In this document: piece by piece, positions 15,660 through 23,418 of the stretch | How positions within the stretch are numbered: the first letter of the stretch is position 1 | How the letters are laid out: each line of letters opens with the position of its first letter | From: Lacrimispora amygdalina | Lineage (GTDB): Bacteria; Bacillota; Clostridia; Lachnospirales; Lachnospiraceae | Assembly (NCBI RefSeq): GCF_900205965.1 | Contig: NZ_OAOF01000031.1 | Coordinates: forward strand, 1-32,990 | Length of the DNA: 32,990 bases | Direction of reading: 5' to 3' | Notes under the pieces: generated by a model | The model's database searches: none | Told to the model about the DNA's origin: nothing | Seen by the model: the letters and a program-made list of their open reading frames with translations, nothing else | Program-made: the position numbers and the translations under genes

Positions 15660-15884
15660 ATGGTCTATGAACGCATTGAAAGCTTTTGCGTTGATATTGT
15701 AGACGGTGACGGATTCACTGAGAAACAAGACGGTATGCGTGTTAAAAAAGGATCTATGTGGAAAGTAGATAATAAAGCTGTGAATGTCATGGGCACTGAT
15801 TTGCACATGGAAGAATTGACAGGAATGATTTGGTTGGAATTATCAAAGGAACGATTGTCTACCCATTTTAGAGAAGTGCATTAA
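15660..15884 (+). CDS. Hypothetical protein, 74 aa
   Basis: ATG preceded by GAAGGAGGTATACAAAT, one of the best ribosome binding sites in the window. A small acidic beta-rich domain with GSMWKV and MIWLEL strands, like small SH3-like phage proteins. Not recognised. Its stop is followed at once by the repeated sequence AACTGAAATTT and the tandem palindromes. Confidence 0.66.
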   Translation: MVYERIESFCVDIVDGDGFTEKQDGMRVKKGSMWKVDNKAVNVMGTDLHMEELTGMIWLELSKERLSTHFREVH

Positions 15885-15894
15885 ACTGAAATTT
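15884..15894 (+). repeat. Intergenic repeat AACTGAAATTT, copy 1
   Basis: An identical 11-mer starts at or close to the stop codon of three small genes (also 31764 and 32432). Confidence 0.45.
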
Positions 15895-15923
15895 ATACGA
15901 TCGATCGTATTGTTAACGTTAAC
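15895..15923. promoter_or_regulatory. Two tandem perfect palindromes, operator-like
   Basis: ATACGATCGATCGTAT (15895-15910) and GTTAACGTTAAC (15912-15923) are each perfectly self-complementary and lie one base apart, in the gap before the gene at 15958. They contain two overlapping GATC sites and two overlapping GTTAAC sites. Two-fold symmetry suggests dimeric regulator binding sites or methylation-sensitive sites. No T-run follows, so a terminator is unlikely. Confidence 0.6.
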
Positions 15924-15957
15924 TAACGATATATGCAAAATTTAAAGGAGAATATTA

Positions 15958-16167
15958 ATGATAAAAGAATTTTGTGGAGAAAAAGTTATTAAATTAAAAG
16001 GATTTAAAATTGATGATGAAATTATATTAGATGATTCTGCATCAATAGGAAACTGTGAAAAGGTATCAGTAAATGTAACTCCAAGTATGATTAAATTTTG
16101 GATATCTGAAAATACTTCGTTTCTGGAAAAAATTGGAGTTAGCATTTTAGACATTGAAGAAGATTAA
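15958..16167 (+). CDS. Hypothetical protein, 69 aa
   Basis: ATG with TTTAAAGGAGAATATTA upstream. A small acidic protein, with a C-terminus ending DIEED. Not recognised. Its expression may be governed by the palindromes just upstream. Confidence 0.62.
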   Translation: MIKEFCGEKVIKLKGFKIDDEIILDDSASIGNCEKVSVNVTPSMIKFWISENTSFLEKIGVSILDIEED

Positions 16168-16204
16168 CTTATATAAAAGATAGATTTTAAGGAGGTAAGA
16201 GACA

Positions 16205-16531
16205 ATGAAGAAATTATTTATTAGCCAGCCAATGGTTGATAAAACAGATGAGGAAATATTAAAAGAAAGAGAAATAGCAGTGTTGGAAGTAAAGCAATTA
16301 TTAAATGAAGAGGTGGTATTAATTGACTCTTTCTGTAATGAAGAACTGACACCTCTAGGATATTTAGCGTATTCGATTAATTGTTTATCTATGGCCGATG
16401 TGGCTTATTTTTCAAAGGGTTGGCAAGATTACAGAGGGTGCACTATCGAATACGATTGTGCGCGTAAATACGGAATAAAAACTATATTATCAGAGTTTGA
16501 TGCACACAAAACAATAGTGAAAAAAGATTAG
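16205..16531 (+). CDS. DUF4406-like nucleoside deoxyribosyltransferase-fold protein
   Basis: Opens with KLFISQPMVDKTDEEILKER, which matches the phage family annotated DUF4406, a branch of the nucleoside 2-deoxyribosyltransferase/TIR-like fold; ADVAYFSKGWQDYRGCTIE is the second conserved region and E in CTIEY the likely catalytic acid. Length of 108 aa is usual for the family. Related in fold to the first half of the CYTH fusion at 1515. Biochemistry of the phage family is not well defined; hydrolysis or transfer of nucleoside N-glycosidic bonds is a family-based guess. Confidence 0.72.
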   Translation: MKKLFISQPMVDKTDEEILKEREIAVLEVKQLLNEEVVLIDSFCNEELTPLGYLAYSINCLSMADVAYFSKGWQDYRGCTIEYDCARKYGIKTILSEFDAHKTIVKKD

Positions 16532-16592
16532 ATGTAGGACTATGGGACTGAAACCGAAATTTTAAAATATTAGAATGAAGGAGACACAAATA

Positions 16593-16853
16593 ATGGTAGA
16601 CTTAGATACTGCAATCAATGAATTAAATACTGGAGTTATTGAATTTGATTATCCTAATGGTACGGGTTGCACTACAGAAGGAGAGGTCGTTATATTATTA
16701 AAAAGATTAAAAGACTTTGAGTCTATAGGATTAGAAGTGGATGAAATAAGAGCTTATATTAAACTCGCAGAAAAAATGAGTGTTTGTGACTTAGTAAGAG
16801 AAAACAAAAAATTAACAGACACCATCAGATACTTAGAGGCAAATGCAAATTGA
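16593..16853 (+). CDS. Small helical hypothetical protein, 86 aa
   Basis: ATG at 16593, seven to nine bases after AAGGAG; the upstream ATG at 16575 overlaps that site and is unlikely. The C-terminal half is charged and helical, with LAEKMSVCDLVRENKKLTD looking like a short coiled coil. Not recognised. Confidence 0.62.
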   Translation: MVDLDTAINELNTGVIEFDYPNGTGCTTEGEVVILLKRLKDFESIGLEVDEIRAYIKLAEKMSVCDLVRENKKLTDTIRYLEANAN

Positions 16854-16899
16854 AATTGACCGTTCTGTCCATAATATTTAAATTAGATGAGGTGAAATA

Positions 16900-17418
16900 T
16901 TGATTCGTTACATAAAAATGCGTGTTATTGGAAAAGAATTGCGTGAACAAGTTGAAGATTGGTGTAAGAAGAAAAAAGTTCCATACCATTCCAGAGAGTC
17001 AATGGAGTTTAGCTCAGGGACGTCTTTTTACTTCTCAATAAGAGGTGACACGGATACATACAATAAAATTAAACAGGATATTCCGAGTGTAATTTTGACT
17101 CATGACTCTGATTTATTTAATATTTTGGATTGTGATGATGAGACAATAGGAGAGTTTCATGGTATTCTGAACTCATATGAAGAGGCTATTGTTAAGATGC
17201 ATAAAGCGGATTCCTGGTTTCTGGATTTTATCATGAAATTGGATTCGGTTGATAAGTTAGTAGCGCTTAAAAATTATAGCGCTCATTTTGGAGATTTCGG
17301 AAATAAATTGTTAGATACAAGAATAAAATGTTTAAAAGGAGAGCCGAGAGATTATGAGTTGTGGCTACAAGAACAAATAGAAAAACAAGAAAGGAATTTA
17401 CATATTAATGAATGTTAA
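16900..17418 (+). CDS. Hypothetical protein with TTG start, 172 aa
   Basis: The first codon is TTG, preceded by GAGGTG with good spacing; no nearby ATG fits. Soluble, mixed alpha/beta, with an N-terminal MIRYIKMRVIGKELREQ strand-helix and a helical C-terminus rich in glutamate and lysine. Not recognised. It overlaps the following small gene by 11 bases. Confidence 0.68.
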   Translation: MIRYIKMRVIGKELREQVEDWCKKKKVPYHSRESMEFSSGTSFYFSIRGDTDTYNKIKQDIPSVILTHDSDLFNILDCDDETIGEFHGILNSYEEAIVKMHKADSWFLDFIMKLDSVDKLVALKNYSAHFGDFGNKLLDTRIKCLKGEPRDYELWLQEQIEKQERNLHINEC

Positions 17419-17566
17419 TAAGTATACTGAGAAAAAAGATCAGGATTTATACTGTCCAAGGATTGGAATGAGCTTTGTTTTAAATAATGAGATGCTAGAG
17501 GAAAACGTTATTGTAACTGATCCTAAAACTGATTTAATTTCTGCCTATAAAGAAAAAATCGATTAG
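17408..17566 (+). CDS. Small hypothetical protein, 52 aa
   Basis: ATG overlaps the end of the gene at 16900, with AAAGGAA eleven bases upstream. Short and polar (MNVNKYTEKKDQDLYC start). Placed just before the bidirectional terminator. Coupled translation is likely. Confidence 0.45.
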   Translation: MNVNKYTEKKDQDLYCPRIGMSFVLNNEMLEENVIVTDPKTDLISAYKEKID

Positions 17567-17600
17567 ATTAAGCATCTATAGCGAATTATAGAAATTATTA

Positions 17601-17626
17601 AAAGGCGGCTGAGCCGCCTTTTTTAA
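17601..17626. terminator. Strong bidirectional terminator between convergent genes
   Basis: AAAGGCGGC/GCCGCCTTT stem with a TGA loop, flanked by A and T runs on both sides. It serves the + strand genes and the minus-strand DUF4365 gene. Confidence 0.82.
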
Positions 17627-17675
17627 TTTTGAAATTATCTTAACAACTGACAAATTAGGAAATCTTCAATAAACT

Positions 17676-19451
17676 TTATTCTATAAGTTCTTGAAATAGG
17701 TGATAAATGGGATAATTTAAAAAAAGGGCCTGGTCTTCTCCATTCATTTGCATAAAATAATGGTTTGCCATTGCTTTATTTTCCAAGAGAATATTTATTC
17801 CACAAAGTAAAGGCAATTCTTCTACACTCATATTTTGTAGAATTTCAGTATCTGTATTGTTAAATGTACCTAGTCTCTTCTTGATTTGTAATTGGTTAAT
17901 AATGATATACGGTTTATTACTTTCAAATTCTTCTAATTTACTTAGAAGATAAGTTGCCAGATGTAGCAATTTTTGATCTTTGTTTTCATCATATACTTGA
18001 ACAAGTTTTAAAGCAAATTGATTTAATATGTCAAATGTATACTCATTAATATCTGATTTATCAATTTGTTCATAAAGTACACCATAATCATAATAATATA
18101 AATCTTTCAAGACTTCCGTTTCTATGTAACCAAATGATGGTATTTTAAAATACTCATCTTTTTGATTGGTAATAAAAGTTTGATGCTTTTTTGTGTAGAT
18201 TGCATTTATCAAATCATTTTTATCATCATGCTCATGTCGAATCACTAGAATTGGTATAAACTTGTCTTCGATTTTACAATTTAATATGTATTTTTCTTCC
18301 TTAAAAAATTCATTTTGTAAACCATTTTTCATGGCGACAATTCCAAGCAGTTGCTTTATCATCTGCTCAGATAATTCTTTATAAGGTTTGTTAAATTCGA
18401 ACTCAATCATTGATAAGGTATCATCCAATTCAATATATTGCATTAATATTTCCTTCAGACCTTTTGATGCTATGGGATTTTTATATTCGTATATTTTATT
18501 TCCAATCTTAAAAGAAGTATTATGAATAGCTGCAAGTAAGAAGTCAGCATCTTTTCTTATTTCTTTAATAGTTGATAAAGGTTTAAAATCAAACTTCCAT
18601 TTTAATAAATTTATTTGTAAATTTTCACTTAGAATTAAAGTGATGTCATTTTGAGAGCCGACTTTAACGTCGTATTCTTCATAATATATTTTATCATCTA
18701 TTGAAATTGTATTTTGAACTTTTGTTTGAACAAACATTTTGCTGCTATCTTGCCATTCTAATGGTAATTTAAACGAGTTTCCATCTACTGTTCCATAAAA
18801 ACATATGTCACCTGATGAAAATCTTTGAAGAAAGGAGTATTCATTATTTGCTCCAATAGCTGTTGCTGTGAGTGAAGTAACTTTATCTAAATCTTTTAGT
18901 AGAATTGTATTCTGAACAAGCTGACCAGAGCCGAAACCCTGTGTTCGACTCTCATTACTAAATTGTTTAGTAACAATATAGAATTTTCCCGGATTCTTTT
19001 CTAGTTTTGTAAATGGTATGTTTATAGTTTCTGTATTACCTTTACATTCAGCTTTTTCTAAGTAATTCTTTATCTTTGATGGAAAAAGAGAGGAATAAAA
19101 AATCTCTTTCCTACTACCATCTTCAGAAATAAATATTTGAAAATATAAAACACCTCTGTCGTAAAAGTAAACTCTTAAATCTTCAATGCTTACTGGATAA
19201 GTTATTCTTAATTTATTCATATACTTTAAATCAAGATCAATATGGCCTTTGATTTGTACTGGTAGTTTATCATCTAAATTTTTTTTACTAAGTTCGTCAA
19301 CATTACCTTTAAAAATCCATATATAGCCATCCCATGCCATTTCCTTGTCCATGGAATTAAAAGCATAAAGCATATATGGATGATCATCTATAATATTTTC
19401 TAAAACATTAATTGCCTTATTTTCTATTTTAGTGTTTGAAGGCAAACTCAT
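17676..19451 (-). CDS. DUF4365-type PD-(D/E)XK-like protein, candidate defence effector, 591 aa
   Basis: The first ~100 residues show the DUF4365 pattern: E10 or E18, D41 in WDGYI and Q66-x-K68 in VQIKG, which resembles a PD-(D/E)XK nuclease core with Q in place of E. A conserved segment (GVLYFQIFI) follows. Residues about 150-591 are a large domain without a family I recognise, probably sensory or regulatory. Longest gene in the window, minus strand, single transcription unit, own sigma-A-like promoter and its own terminator. DUF4365 proteins are repeatedly found in antiviral and mobile-element gene neighbourhoods. Here it may be a superinfection exclusion gene. Function is inferred. Confidence 0.7.
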   Translation of the reverse strand: MSLPSNTKIENKAINVLENIIDDHPYMLYAFNSMDKEMAWDGYIWIFKGNVDELSKKNLDDKLPVQIKGHIDLDLKYMNKLRITYPVSIEDLRVYFYDRGVLYFQIFISEDGSRKEIFYSSLFPSKIKNYLEKAECKGNTETINIPFTKLEKNPGKFYIVTKQFSNESRTQGFGSGQLVQNTILLKDLDKVTSLTATAIGANNEYSFLQRFSSGDICFYGTVDGNSFKLPLEWQDSSKMFVQTKVQNTISIDDKIYYEEYDVKVGSQNDITLILSENLQINLLKWKFDFKPLSTIKEIRKDADFLLAAIHNTSFKIGNKIYEYKNPIASKGLKEILMQYIELDDTLSMIEFEFNKPYKELSEQMIKQLLGIVAMKNGLQNEFFKEEKYILNCKIEDKFIPILVIRHEHDDKNDLINAIYTKKHQTFITNQKDEYFKIPSFGYIETEVLKDLYYYDYGVLYEQIDKSDINEYTFDILNQFALKLVQVYDENKDQKLLHLATYLLSKLEEFESNKPYIIINQLQIKKRLGTFNNTDTEILQNMSVEELPLLCGINILLENKAMANHYFMQMNGEDQALFLNYPIYHLFQELIE

Positions 19452-19485
19452 TATAATTTCACCCTTTCTCTAAACCGCGTAATTT

Positions 19486-19494
19486 ATTATAACA
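19486..19494 (-). promoter_or_regulatory. Host-type extended -10 promoter for the DUF4365 gene
   Basis: On the minus strand TGTTATAAT (TATAAT at 19491-19486), an extended -10 element of vegetative sigma-A. The -35 region is poor (AGTAAA-like). The start codon lies about 35 bases downstream. Confidence 0.6.
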
Positions 19495-19623
19495 TAAGTG
19501 TTGTTTACTTTACTAGATTAACTATCAGAGGTCTATTAAAATATTTTTTCATTTGTCATATCAGATTATATAAGTAAGGCTACAAGTATCAAGGCTTAGT
19601 AATTATATATCACAGTTTTATTC

Positions 19624-19632
19624 CATATTACT
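19624..19632 (+). promoter_or_regulatory. Weak promoter-like CATATTACT motif
   Basis: Before the ribosome binding site of the gene at 19664, on the + strand side of the divergent gap. A TATAGAATTATAG stretch follows. Confidence 0.35.
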
Positions 19633-19663
19633 ATAGAATTATAGAAAATAAAGGAGAGAAATT

Positions 19664-20242
19664 ATGCAGATTACAGTAAATGAAGCAAATATGAAAGTGG
19701 AGCTTTCTAAAGTCAAACCAGGGCAGGTTATTAAAAGTGCGATTGGAATTGAGTACATAGTGTTGGAGCATTTGGATGATGGTTCAACCAGAGTTATTAG
19801 AAAAGACTTGTTGGCCGAGAGAATGAAATTTGATGAGGACAGTAACAATTTTTCCACATCATCTCTCAATGAATATTTGAATGACAAATTTTACGGAGAA
19901 GAAGTGGTTCCTGGCTTTGGAGATGATAATGTTGTCATTCATAATGTGAACCAGTTGTCATCAGATGGTCTTGATGATTATGAATCATGCAATGTAAAGG
20001 TAGGGTTATTAACAATTGATGATTATAGAAAATATCGCAAGAATTGCTTGAAAGAAAACATGGATAGTTGGTGGTGGCTTTCAACGCCTGATAGTACGCC
20101 CACTGGTTGTGGCGGTGATTATGTCCAGTGCGTTATCGGCGGTGGCTGCGTGGATTGTGGTGACTGCGGCAGGGAAAGAGGTGTCCGCCCGGATTTTGTT
20201 CTTAAATCTTCAATCTGTGTAGAAAGTATGGCAGAAGATTAA
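19664..20242 (+). CDS. DUF6273-like protein with C-terminal lectin-like segment, 192 aa
   Basis: The C-terminal third, from SWWWLSTPDS through GVRPDFVL, matches the pattern of DUF6273 and related C-type-lectin/formylglycine-generating-enzyme-like modules, in which WWLRSP and GVRPAF flank a variable face. The intervening region is unusually rich in glycine and cysteine (DYVQCVIGGGCVDCGDCG). N-terminal 60 residues are a polar domain. The family occurs in Clostridia and in phage or secretion settings and resembles variable proteins of diversity-generating retroelements. No reverse transcriptase or template repeat is in this window. Function unknown. Confidence 0.6.
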   Translation: MQITVNEANMKVELSKVKPGQVIKSAIGIEYIVLEHLDDGSTRVIRKDLLAERMKFDEDSNNFSTSSLNEYLNDKFYGEEVVPGFGDDNVVIHNVNQLSSDGLDDYESCNVKVGLLTIDDYRKYRKNCLKENMDSWWWLSTPDSTPTGCGGDYVQCVIGGGCVDCGDCGRERGVRPDFVLKSSICVESMAED

Positions 20243-20286
20243 GAAATGAATCATTTTAACCTGAAAAAAATTGAAGTATAAGGTAG

Positions 20287-20313
20287 AAGGCTCCTTAGCA
20301 TGAGCTTTTATTT
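20287..20313 (+). terminator. Probable terminator
   Basis: AAGGCTC/GAGCTTT stem with a G-U pair and an 8-base loop, then TATTT. Confidence 0.55.
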
Positions 20314-20349
20314 AATTAAGTAATCAAGTTACAGTAAGGAGAAAAACAG

Positions 20350-20682
20350 ATGGATAATTGTCCGTATTTACTTGAACTTACAAAGAAAAATGGAAATTTG
20401 GAAGACTATAATATCTTATTTAGCCATGAGGTTATTGGAGAATTACAATTGACAATTCATTCGAAATATGTTTTTATTAGGCAGATTAGCATCCTGGAAG
20501 AATTTAAAAGATTAGGACACGCTACAAAGGTTATTGATTACCTAAGAAAGATGTACAGAAAACCAATTGAGCTTTGTATTTCGACTCATAGCAATAGCGC
20601 TATTTTATTCTGGAAAAACTATTTCAAGGAAAAAACGGTAGCAAATTTAAGAGGAAATATTTATCGACTTATAAACCAATAA
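20350..20682 (+). CDS. Short GNAT-family N-acetyltransferase
   Basis: The acetyl-CoA binding motif is visible as ISILEEFKRLGHATKVIDYL (the R/Q-x-x-G-x-G/A loop as RLGHAT), followed by the second conserved region SNSAILFWKNYF. The length of 110 aa is short for a GNAT, without most of the N-terminal strands of larger members. Acceptor unknown; it may be a protein, antibiotic or nucleoside. A terminator follows. Confidence 0.75.
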   Translation: MDNCPYLLELTKKNGNLEDYNILFSHEVIGELQLTIHSKYVFIRQISILEEFKRLGHATKVIDYLRKMYRKPIELCISTHSNSAILFWKNYFKEKTVANLRGNIYRLINQ

Positions 20683-20692
20683 AACTAGAGTA

Positions 20693-20720
20693 GGAACTAC
20701 CGTTAATGTAGTTCTTTTTT
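20693..20720 (+). terminator. Terminator after the GNAT gene
   Basis: GAACTAC/GTAGTTC stem, 7-base loop, then TTTTTT. Confidence 0.8.
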
Positions 20721-20739
20721 ATTGATCTTATTTTTTTTA

Positions 20740-20748
20740 CATATTTTA
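20740..20748 (+). promoter_or_regulatory. Weak promoter-like CATATTTTA motif
   Basis: Follows the terminator and precedes the gene at 20776. Confidence 0.33.
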
Positions 20749-20775
20749 TATAAATGAAAATATGGAGGTATAAAT

Positions 20776-21219
20776 ATGTTTGGATTAATTACGAAGAAAA
20801 AATTGCAGGAGAAAATTGAAGAATGTGAACTGAGAATGGCAGGAGATAATGCAAAAGAAAAATATAATCTTTTAGAAAAATTGCTTGAAACAAAAGACGA
20901 ATTGAAAAAGTTAAAGCAGCAGCTGGAAGTTGCACCTAAGAGATTGTCAGACATTAATATAAATGCCAAATGCAGAGAAATGGCGGATAATGCATGGTAT
21001 GGAAAACCTCATTATTTGCTTTATGCAGATCTTAATGGCAATCCAGTTCTAAGCCTTTGTGGTTACACGTATGAGCCTAGTCATGAATGTTTTAGTGCTA
21101 CATGCAGTGTATCTGGATTCGATTCGACTGGAAATGAGTATACTTTGGGATCGGATGAAGACATCAGAGATTATATTAAAAACAGAGATAGTTATGTAAT
21201 TGTAAAAAGCTATCAATAA
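20776..21219 (+). CDS. Hypothetical protein with N-terminal coiled coil, 147 aa
   Basis: ATG with ATGGAGGTATAAAT upstream. Residues about 8-55 are a heptad-rich coiled coil (KKLQEKIEECE; KLLETKDELKKLKQQLE). The C-terminal half is a beta-rich module (YLLYADLNGNPVLSLCGYTY). Not recognised. Transcribed with the gene at 21233, 14 bases downstream. Confidence 0.68.
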   Translation: MFGLITKKKLQEKIEECELRMAGDNAKEKYNLLEKLLETKDELKKLKQQLEVAPKRLSDININAKCREMADNAWYGKPHYLLYADLNGNPVLSLCGYTYEPSHECFSATCSVSGFDSTGNEYTLGSDEDIRDYIKNRDSYVIVKSYQ

Positions 21220-21232
21220 GAAAAGGAGATAA

Positions 21233-21529
21233 ATGATGGAGATGGAAGGAATAAGCAAAGAAACAGTAATAGTTGATGTCGAGCCAAAGAATATGATAAT
21301 AGCATTATCTAAAGTTATTCATGCCGAAAGTTTATTTAAAGAGGAAAGGGATCGTTATTCTAAACTCGAAAAAAAAGACAATAAATATTTTCTTGCTTTT
21401 TATGAAAATCAATCTTACCATGGATCACCAATGTATGAAGAAATTCAAAGAATTGAATTATCTGAAGAGGAGTATCATGCTGCTGAAGGATTAAAGGCAC
21501 TAATGAATATAGTCGTGAGGATTGAGTAA
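21233..21529 (+). CDS. Hypothetical protein, 98 aa
   Basis: ATG 21233 follows AAAGGAG; the ATG three bases further on fits equally well. Soluble, acidic, with a helix near the C-terminus (EEYHAAEGLKALMNIVVRIE). No family recognised. Confidence 0.65.
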   Translation: MMEMEGISKETVIVDVEPKNMIIALSKVIHAESLFKEERDRYSKLEKKDNKYFLAFYENQSYHGSPMYEEIQRIELSEEEYHAAEGLKALMNIVVRIE

Positions 21530-21543
21530 ACTGAAGATATTAA

Positions 21544-21597
21544 GGCAAAAGAAAAAGAAGAGAGGAAAAGAAAAAGAAAAGAGAAGAAAACGCTACA
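21544..21597 (+). repeat. Long polypurine tract
   Basis: About 54 bases almost wholly A and G just after a gene end, just before a terminator. It gives a low-complexity mRNA tail; the DNA could form a triplex or be a slippage-prone repeat remnant. Confidence 0.5.
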
Positions 21598-21606
21598 GTA
21601 AAATAC

Positions 21607-21629
21607 GGAGGGCTTAGGCTCTCTTTTTT
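21607..21629 (+). terminator. Terminator after the 21233 gene
   Basis: GAGGGC/GCTCTC stem with a G-U pair and a TTAG loop, followed by TTTTTT. Confidence 0.7.
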
Positions 21630-21669
21630 ATATAAAGCCAAAAGAGTTTTTTATTTGATAAAAATAATA

Positions 21670-21678
21670 CATATTAAA
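21670..21678 (+). promoter_or_regulatory. Weak promoter-like CATATTAAA motif
   Basis: In the gap before the gene at 21725; a weak match, further from the ribosome binding site than most. Confidence 0.3.
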
Positions 21679-21724
21679 TCGAAAGAAAGAAAAACAGAGT
21701 AAAATATCATAGAGGAGAAAAAGT

Positions 21725-22234
21725 ATGAATAATAAAAAGCTAATTTATATCGATTTGTATTTTCGTATAACCTTTTTAAGTGATGGAAAGAATGGAGTTT
21801 CATATGCCTCTGTAATAGGAACTGTAGATGGAACTTTCTCTAAAGACTCGTATGAATCATATAGAAACGAAATCAAAGAGAAATATGAGGTAGAAGGCTA
21901 TAGCGGAGTTGTTGTAAAAGCTTGTTCTAGAGACGAATTTGAAAGTAGAGAAATTTCAGATGAAACAGTTCTAGGATATCTGCGGATGTATCTGGCTGTT
22001 GTTTACATGGAAGATGAAAAAGAAATGACGCAGTTTGCTGCCATTGATTGTGATTTTAATAAATTCTTTAATGAGTCACTTTGGGATGGGATAGCACAAA
22101 AGATTAAAGAGCATTATGTGAATAGTAGAAAAGAAAACGTAAAAGTGTTATCGACTACAGAAGAGTTGTATGCAAAATATACCAAGGATAGTGATAGAGA
22201 ATCCATTAAGTTTTGGGATGATAAGGCTGAATAA
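21725..22234 (+). CDS. Hypothetical protein, 169 aa
   Basis: ATG preceded by AGAGGAGAAAAAGT. Acidic, alpha/beta, with IYIDLYFRITFL as an N-terminal strand pair and a helical C-terminus. Unknown family. The nucleotidyltransferase gene begins 22 bases after its stop, so a common transcript is likely. Confidence 0.68.
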   Translation: MNNKKLIYIDLYFRITFLSDGKNGVSYASVIGTVDGTFSKDSYESYRNEIKEKYEVEGYSGVVVKACSRDEFESREISDETVLGYLRMYLAVVYMEDEKEMTQFAAIDCDFNKFFNESLWDGIAQKIKEHYVNSRKENVKVLSTTEELYAKYTKDSDRESIKFWDDKAE

Positions 22235-22256
22235 GTATAAAGATAAAGGAGAATTT

Positions 22257-23294
22257 ATGGATCAGAAAAAATTAAAAGAGATTAAGCATTTATATGAAAC
22301 CGCACCTGAATATGCGCCTGTAAGAGGATCTGAAAAGATTAAAAATAAGCTCCATCTACTTTGTGTAAGTGGATCTCATGCATATGGAACTGCCCGGCAA
22401 GATAGTGATATTGATATTAGAGGTTTCGTTAGTATTGATAAACGATATTCTCTGGGCGTTTTGGAGGATTGGAAAACAATGACGTTTACAGAAACGGATA
22501 CGGTTATTTATTCTTATAGGCACATGCTGCAATTAATTGCGAAAGGAAATCCGGATACAATTGTCTTATTAGGAAATAAGATTGAAGATTATCTATACTT
22601 ATCTGATACGGCTAGGCAGCTAGTTGAAAATCATTCGGATTTTATTGGTTCAGAGGGTATCTTCAGGAGTTTTGTTGGATATGCAAATGCCCAGTTAAGA
22701 AGATTAGAACTTGCAGAAATTGGTCGGCTTTCAGAAAGAAAAGAACTAGTGAGAGATAAAAAACAGAGTATTTTAGATAATGCGGTTTACAATATGAGGA
22801 CGAAGTATCCAACTATTAAAGGTGATAATTTAGTTATGTCATTTAAAATTCCCGAAGATGACGGGAAAGTCATTATTAAAAATCTAAATTGTTCAGATGT
22901 TAACATTGATGATTTCTTCGATGTAGCCAGGGACATTAAAAATATAACAAGCAGCTTTGGGCAAAAAGGAAAAAGGAATGAAAAAAAGACTGATTTTAAA
23001 CTAAATAAACACTGTATGCACACGATCAGAGGAATGCTTATGGGTATCGAATGCTTGGAAACAGGAAGGGTCGTTACTTATAGGGAAAAGGACCTGCCTC
23101 TGCTACTGAGTATTTTGAACGGAGATTTTATGAATTCTGATGGTAAGATGCGTTCGGAGTTTTATGAACTGGTGGAAGATTGCCGAACGAAAGCAGATTA
23201 CGCTTATAAGAATTCTATTTTGCCTGCAGAACCAGATTCATATAAAGTTGCAGATATGATGTATGCTTTTATGATGGATGATTTCAAGAGATAA
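22257..23294 (+). CDS. RlaP-like nucleotidyltransferase (DNA polymerase beta fold), 345 aa
   Basis: The catalytic motif GSHAYGTARQDSDIDIRGF (residues 39-57) gives GS and D-x-D (D51, D53), the metal-binding core of pol-beta-fold nucleotidyltransferases; the GSHAYGT and RGF flanks match the RlaP family (RNA repair pathway DNA polymerase beta family, PF10127). The rest is helical with basic surfaces. Start at ATG 22257, where AAAGGAG is placed correctly; an earlier in-frame ATG inside the upstream gene has no site. Likely adds nucleotides to RNA, DNA or protein ends; RNA repair during infection is a family-based suggestion. Confidence 0.85.
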   Translation: MDQKKLKEIKHLYETAPEYAPVRGSEKIKNKLHLLCVSGSHAYGTARQDSDIDIRGFVSIDKRYSLGVLEDWKTMTFTETDTVIYSYRHMLQLIAKGNPDTIVLLGNKIEDYLYLSDTARQLVENHSDFIGSEGIFRSFVGYANAQLRRLELAEIGRLSERKELVRDKKQSILDNAVYNMRTKYPTIKGDNLVMSFKIPEDDGKVIIKNLNCSDVNIDDFFDVARDIKNITSSFGQKGKRNEKKTDFKLNKHCMHTIRGMLMGIECLETGRVVTYREKDLPLLLSILNGDFMNSDGKMRSEFYELVEDCRTKADYAYKNSILPAEPDSYKVADMMYAFMMDDFKR

Positions 23295-23366
23295 AGTCTT
23301 TAGGCTAAAACACTGCTTTGTCTTTTTAATTTTACTAACGAAGATTTATCTAGGTAATTCAACTAA

Positions 23367-23375
23367 CATACTATT
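23367..23375 (+). promoter_or_regulatory. Promoter-like CATACTATT motif
   Basis: A clear copy about 30 bases before the AGGAGG ribosome binding site of the lipoprotein gene. Confidence 0.5.
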
Positions 23376-23418
23376 CTCAAAAGATATATAGAGAATAATT
23401 AATCAGGAGGAAGATCTC

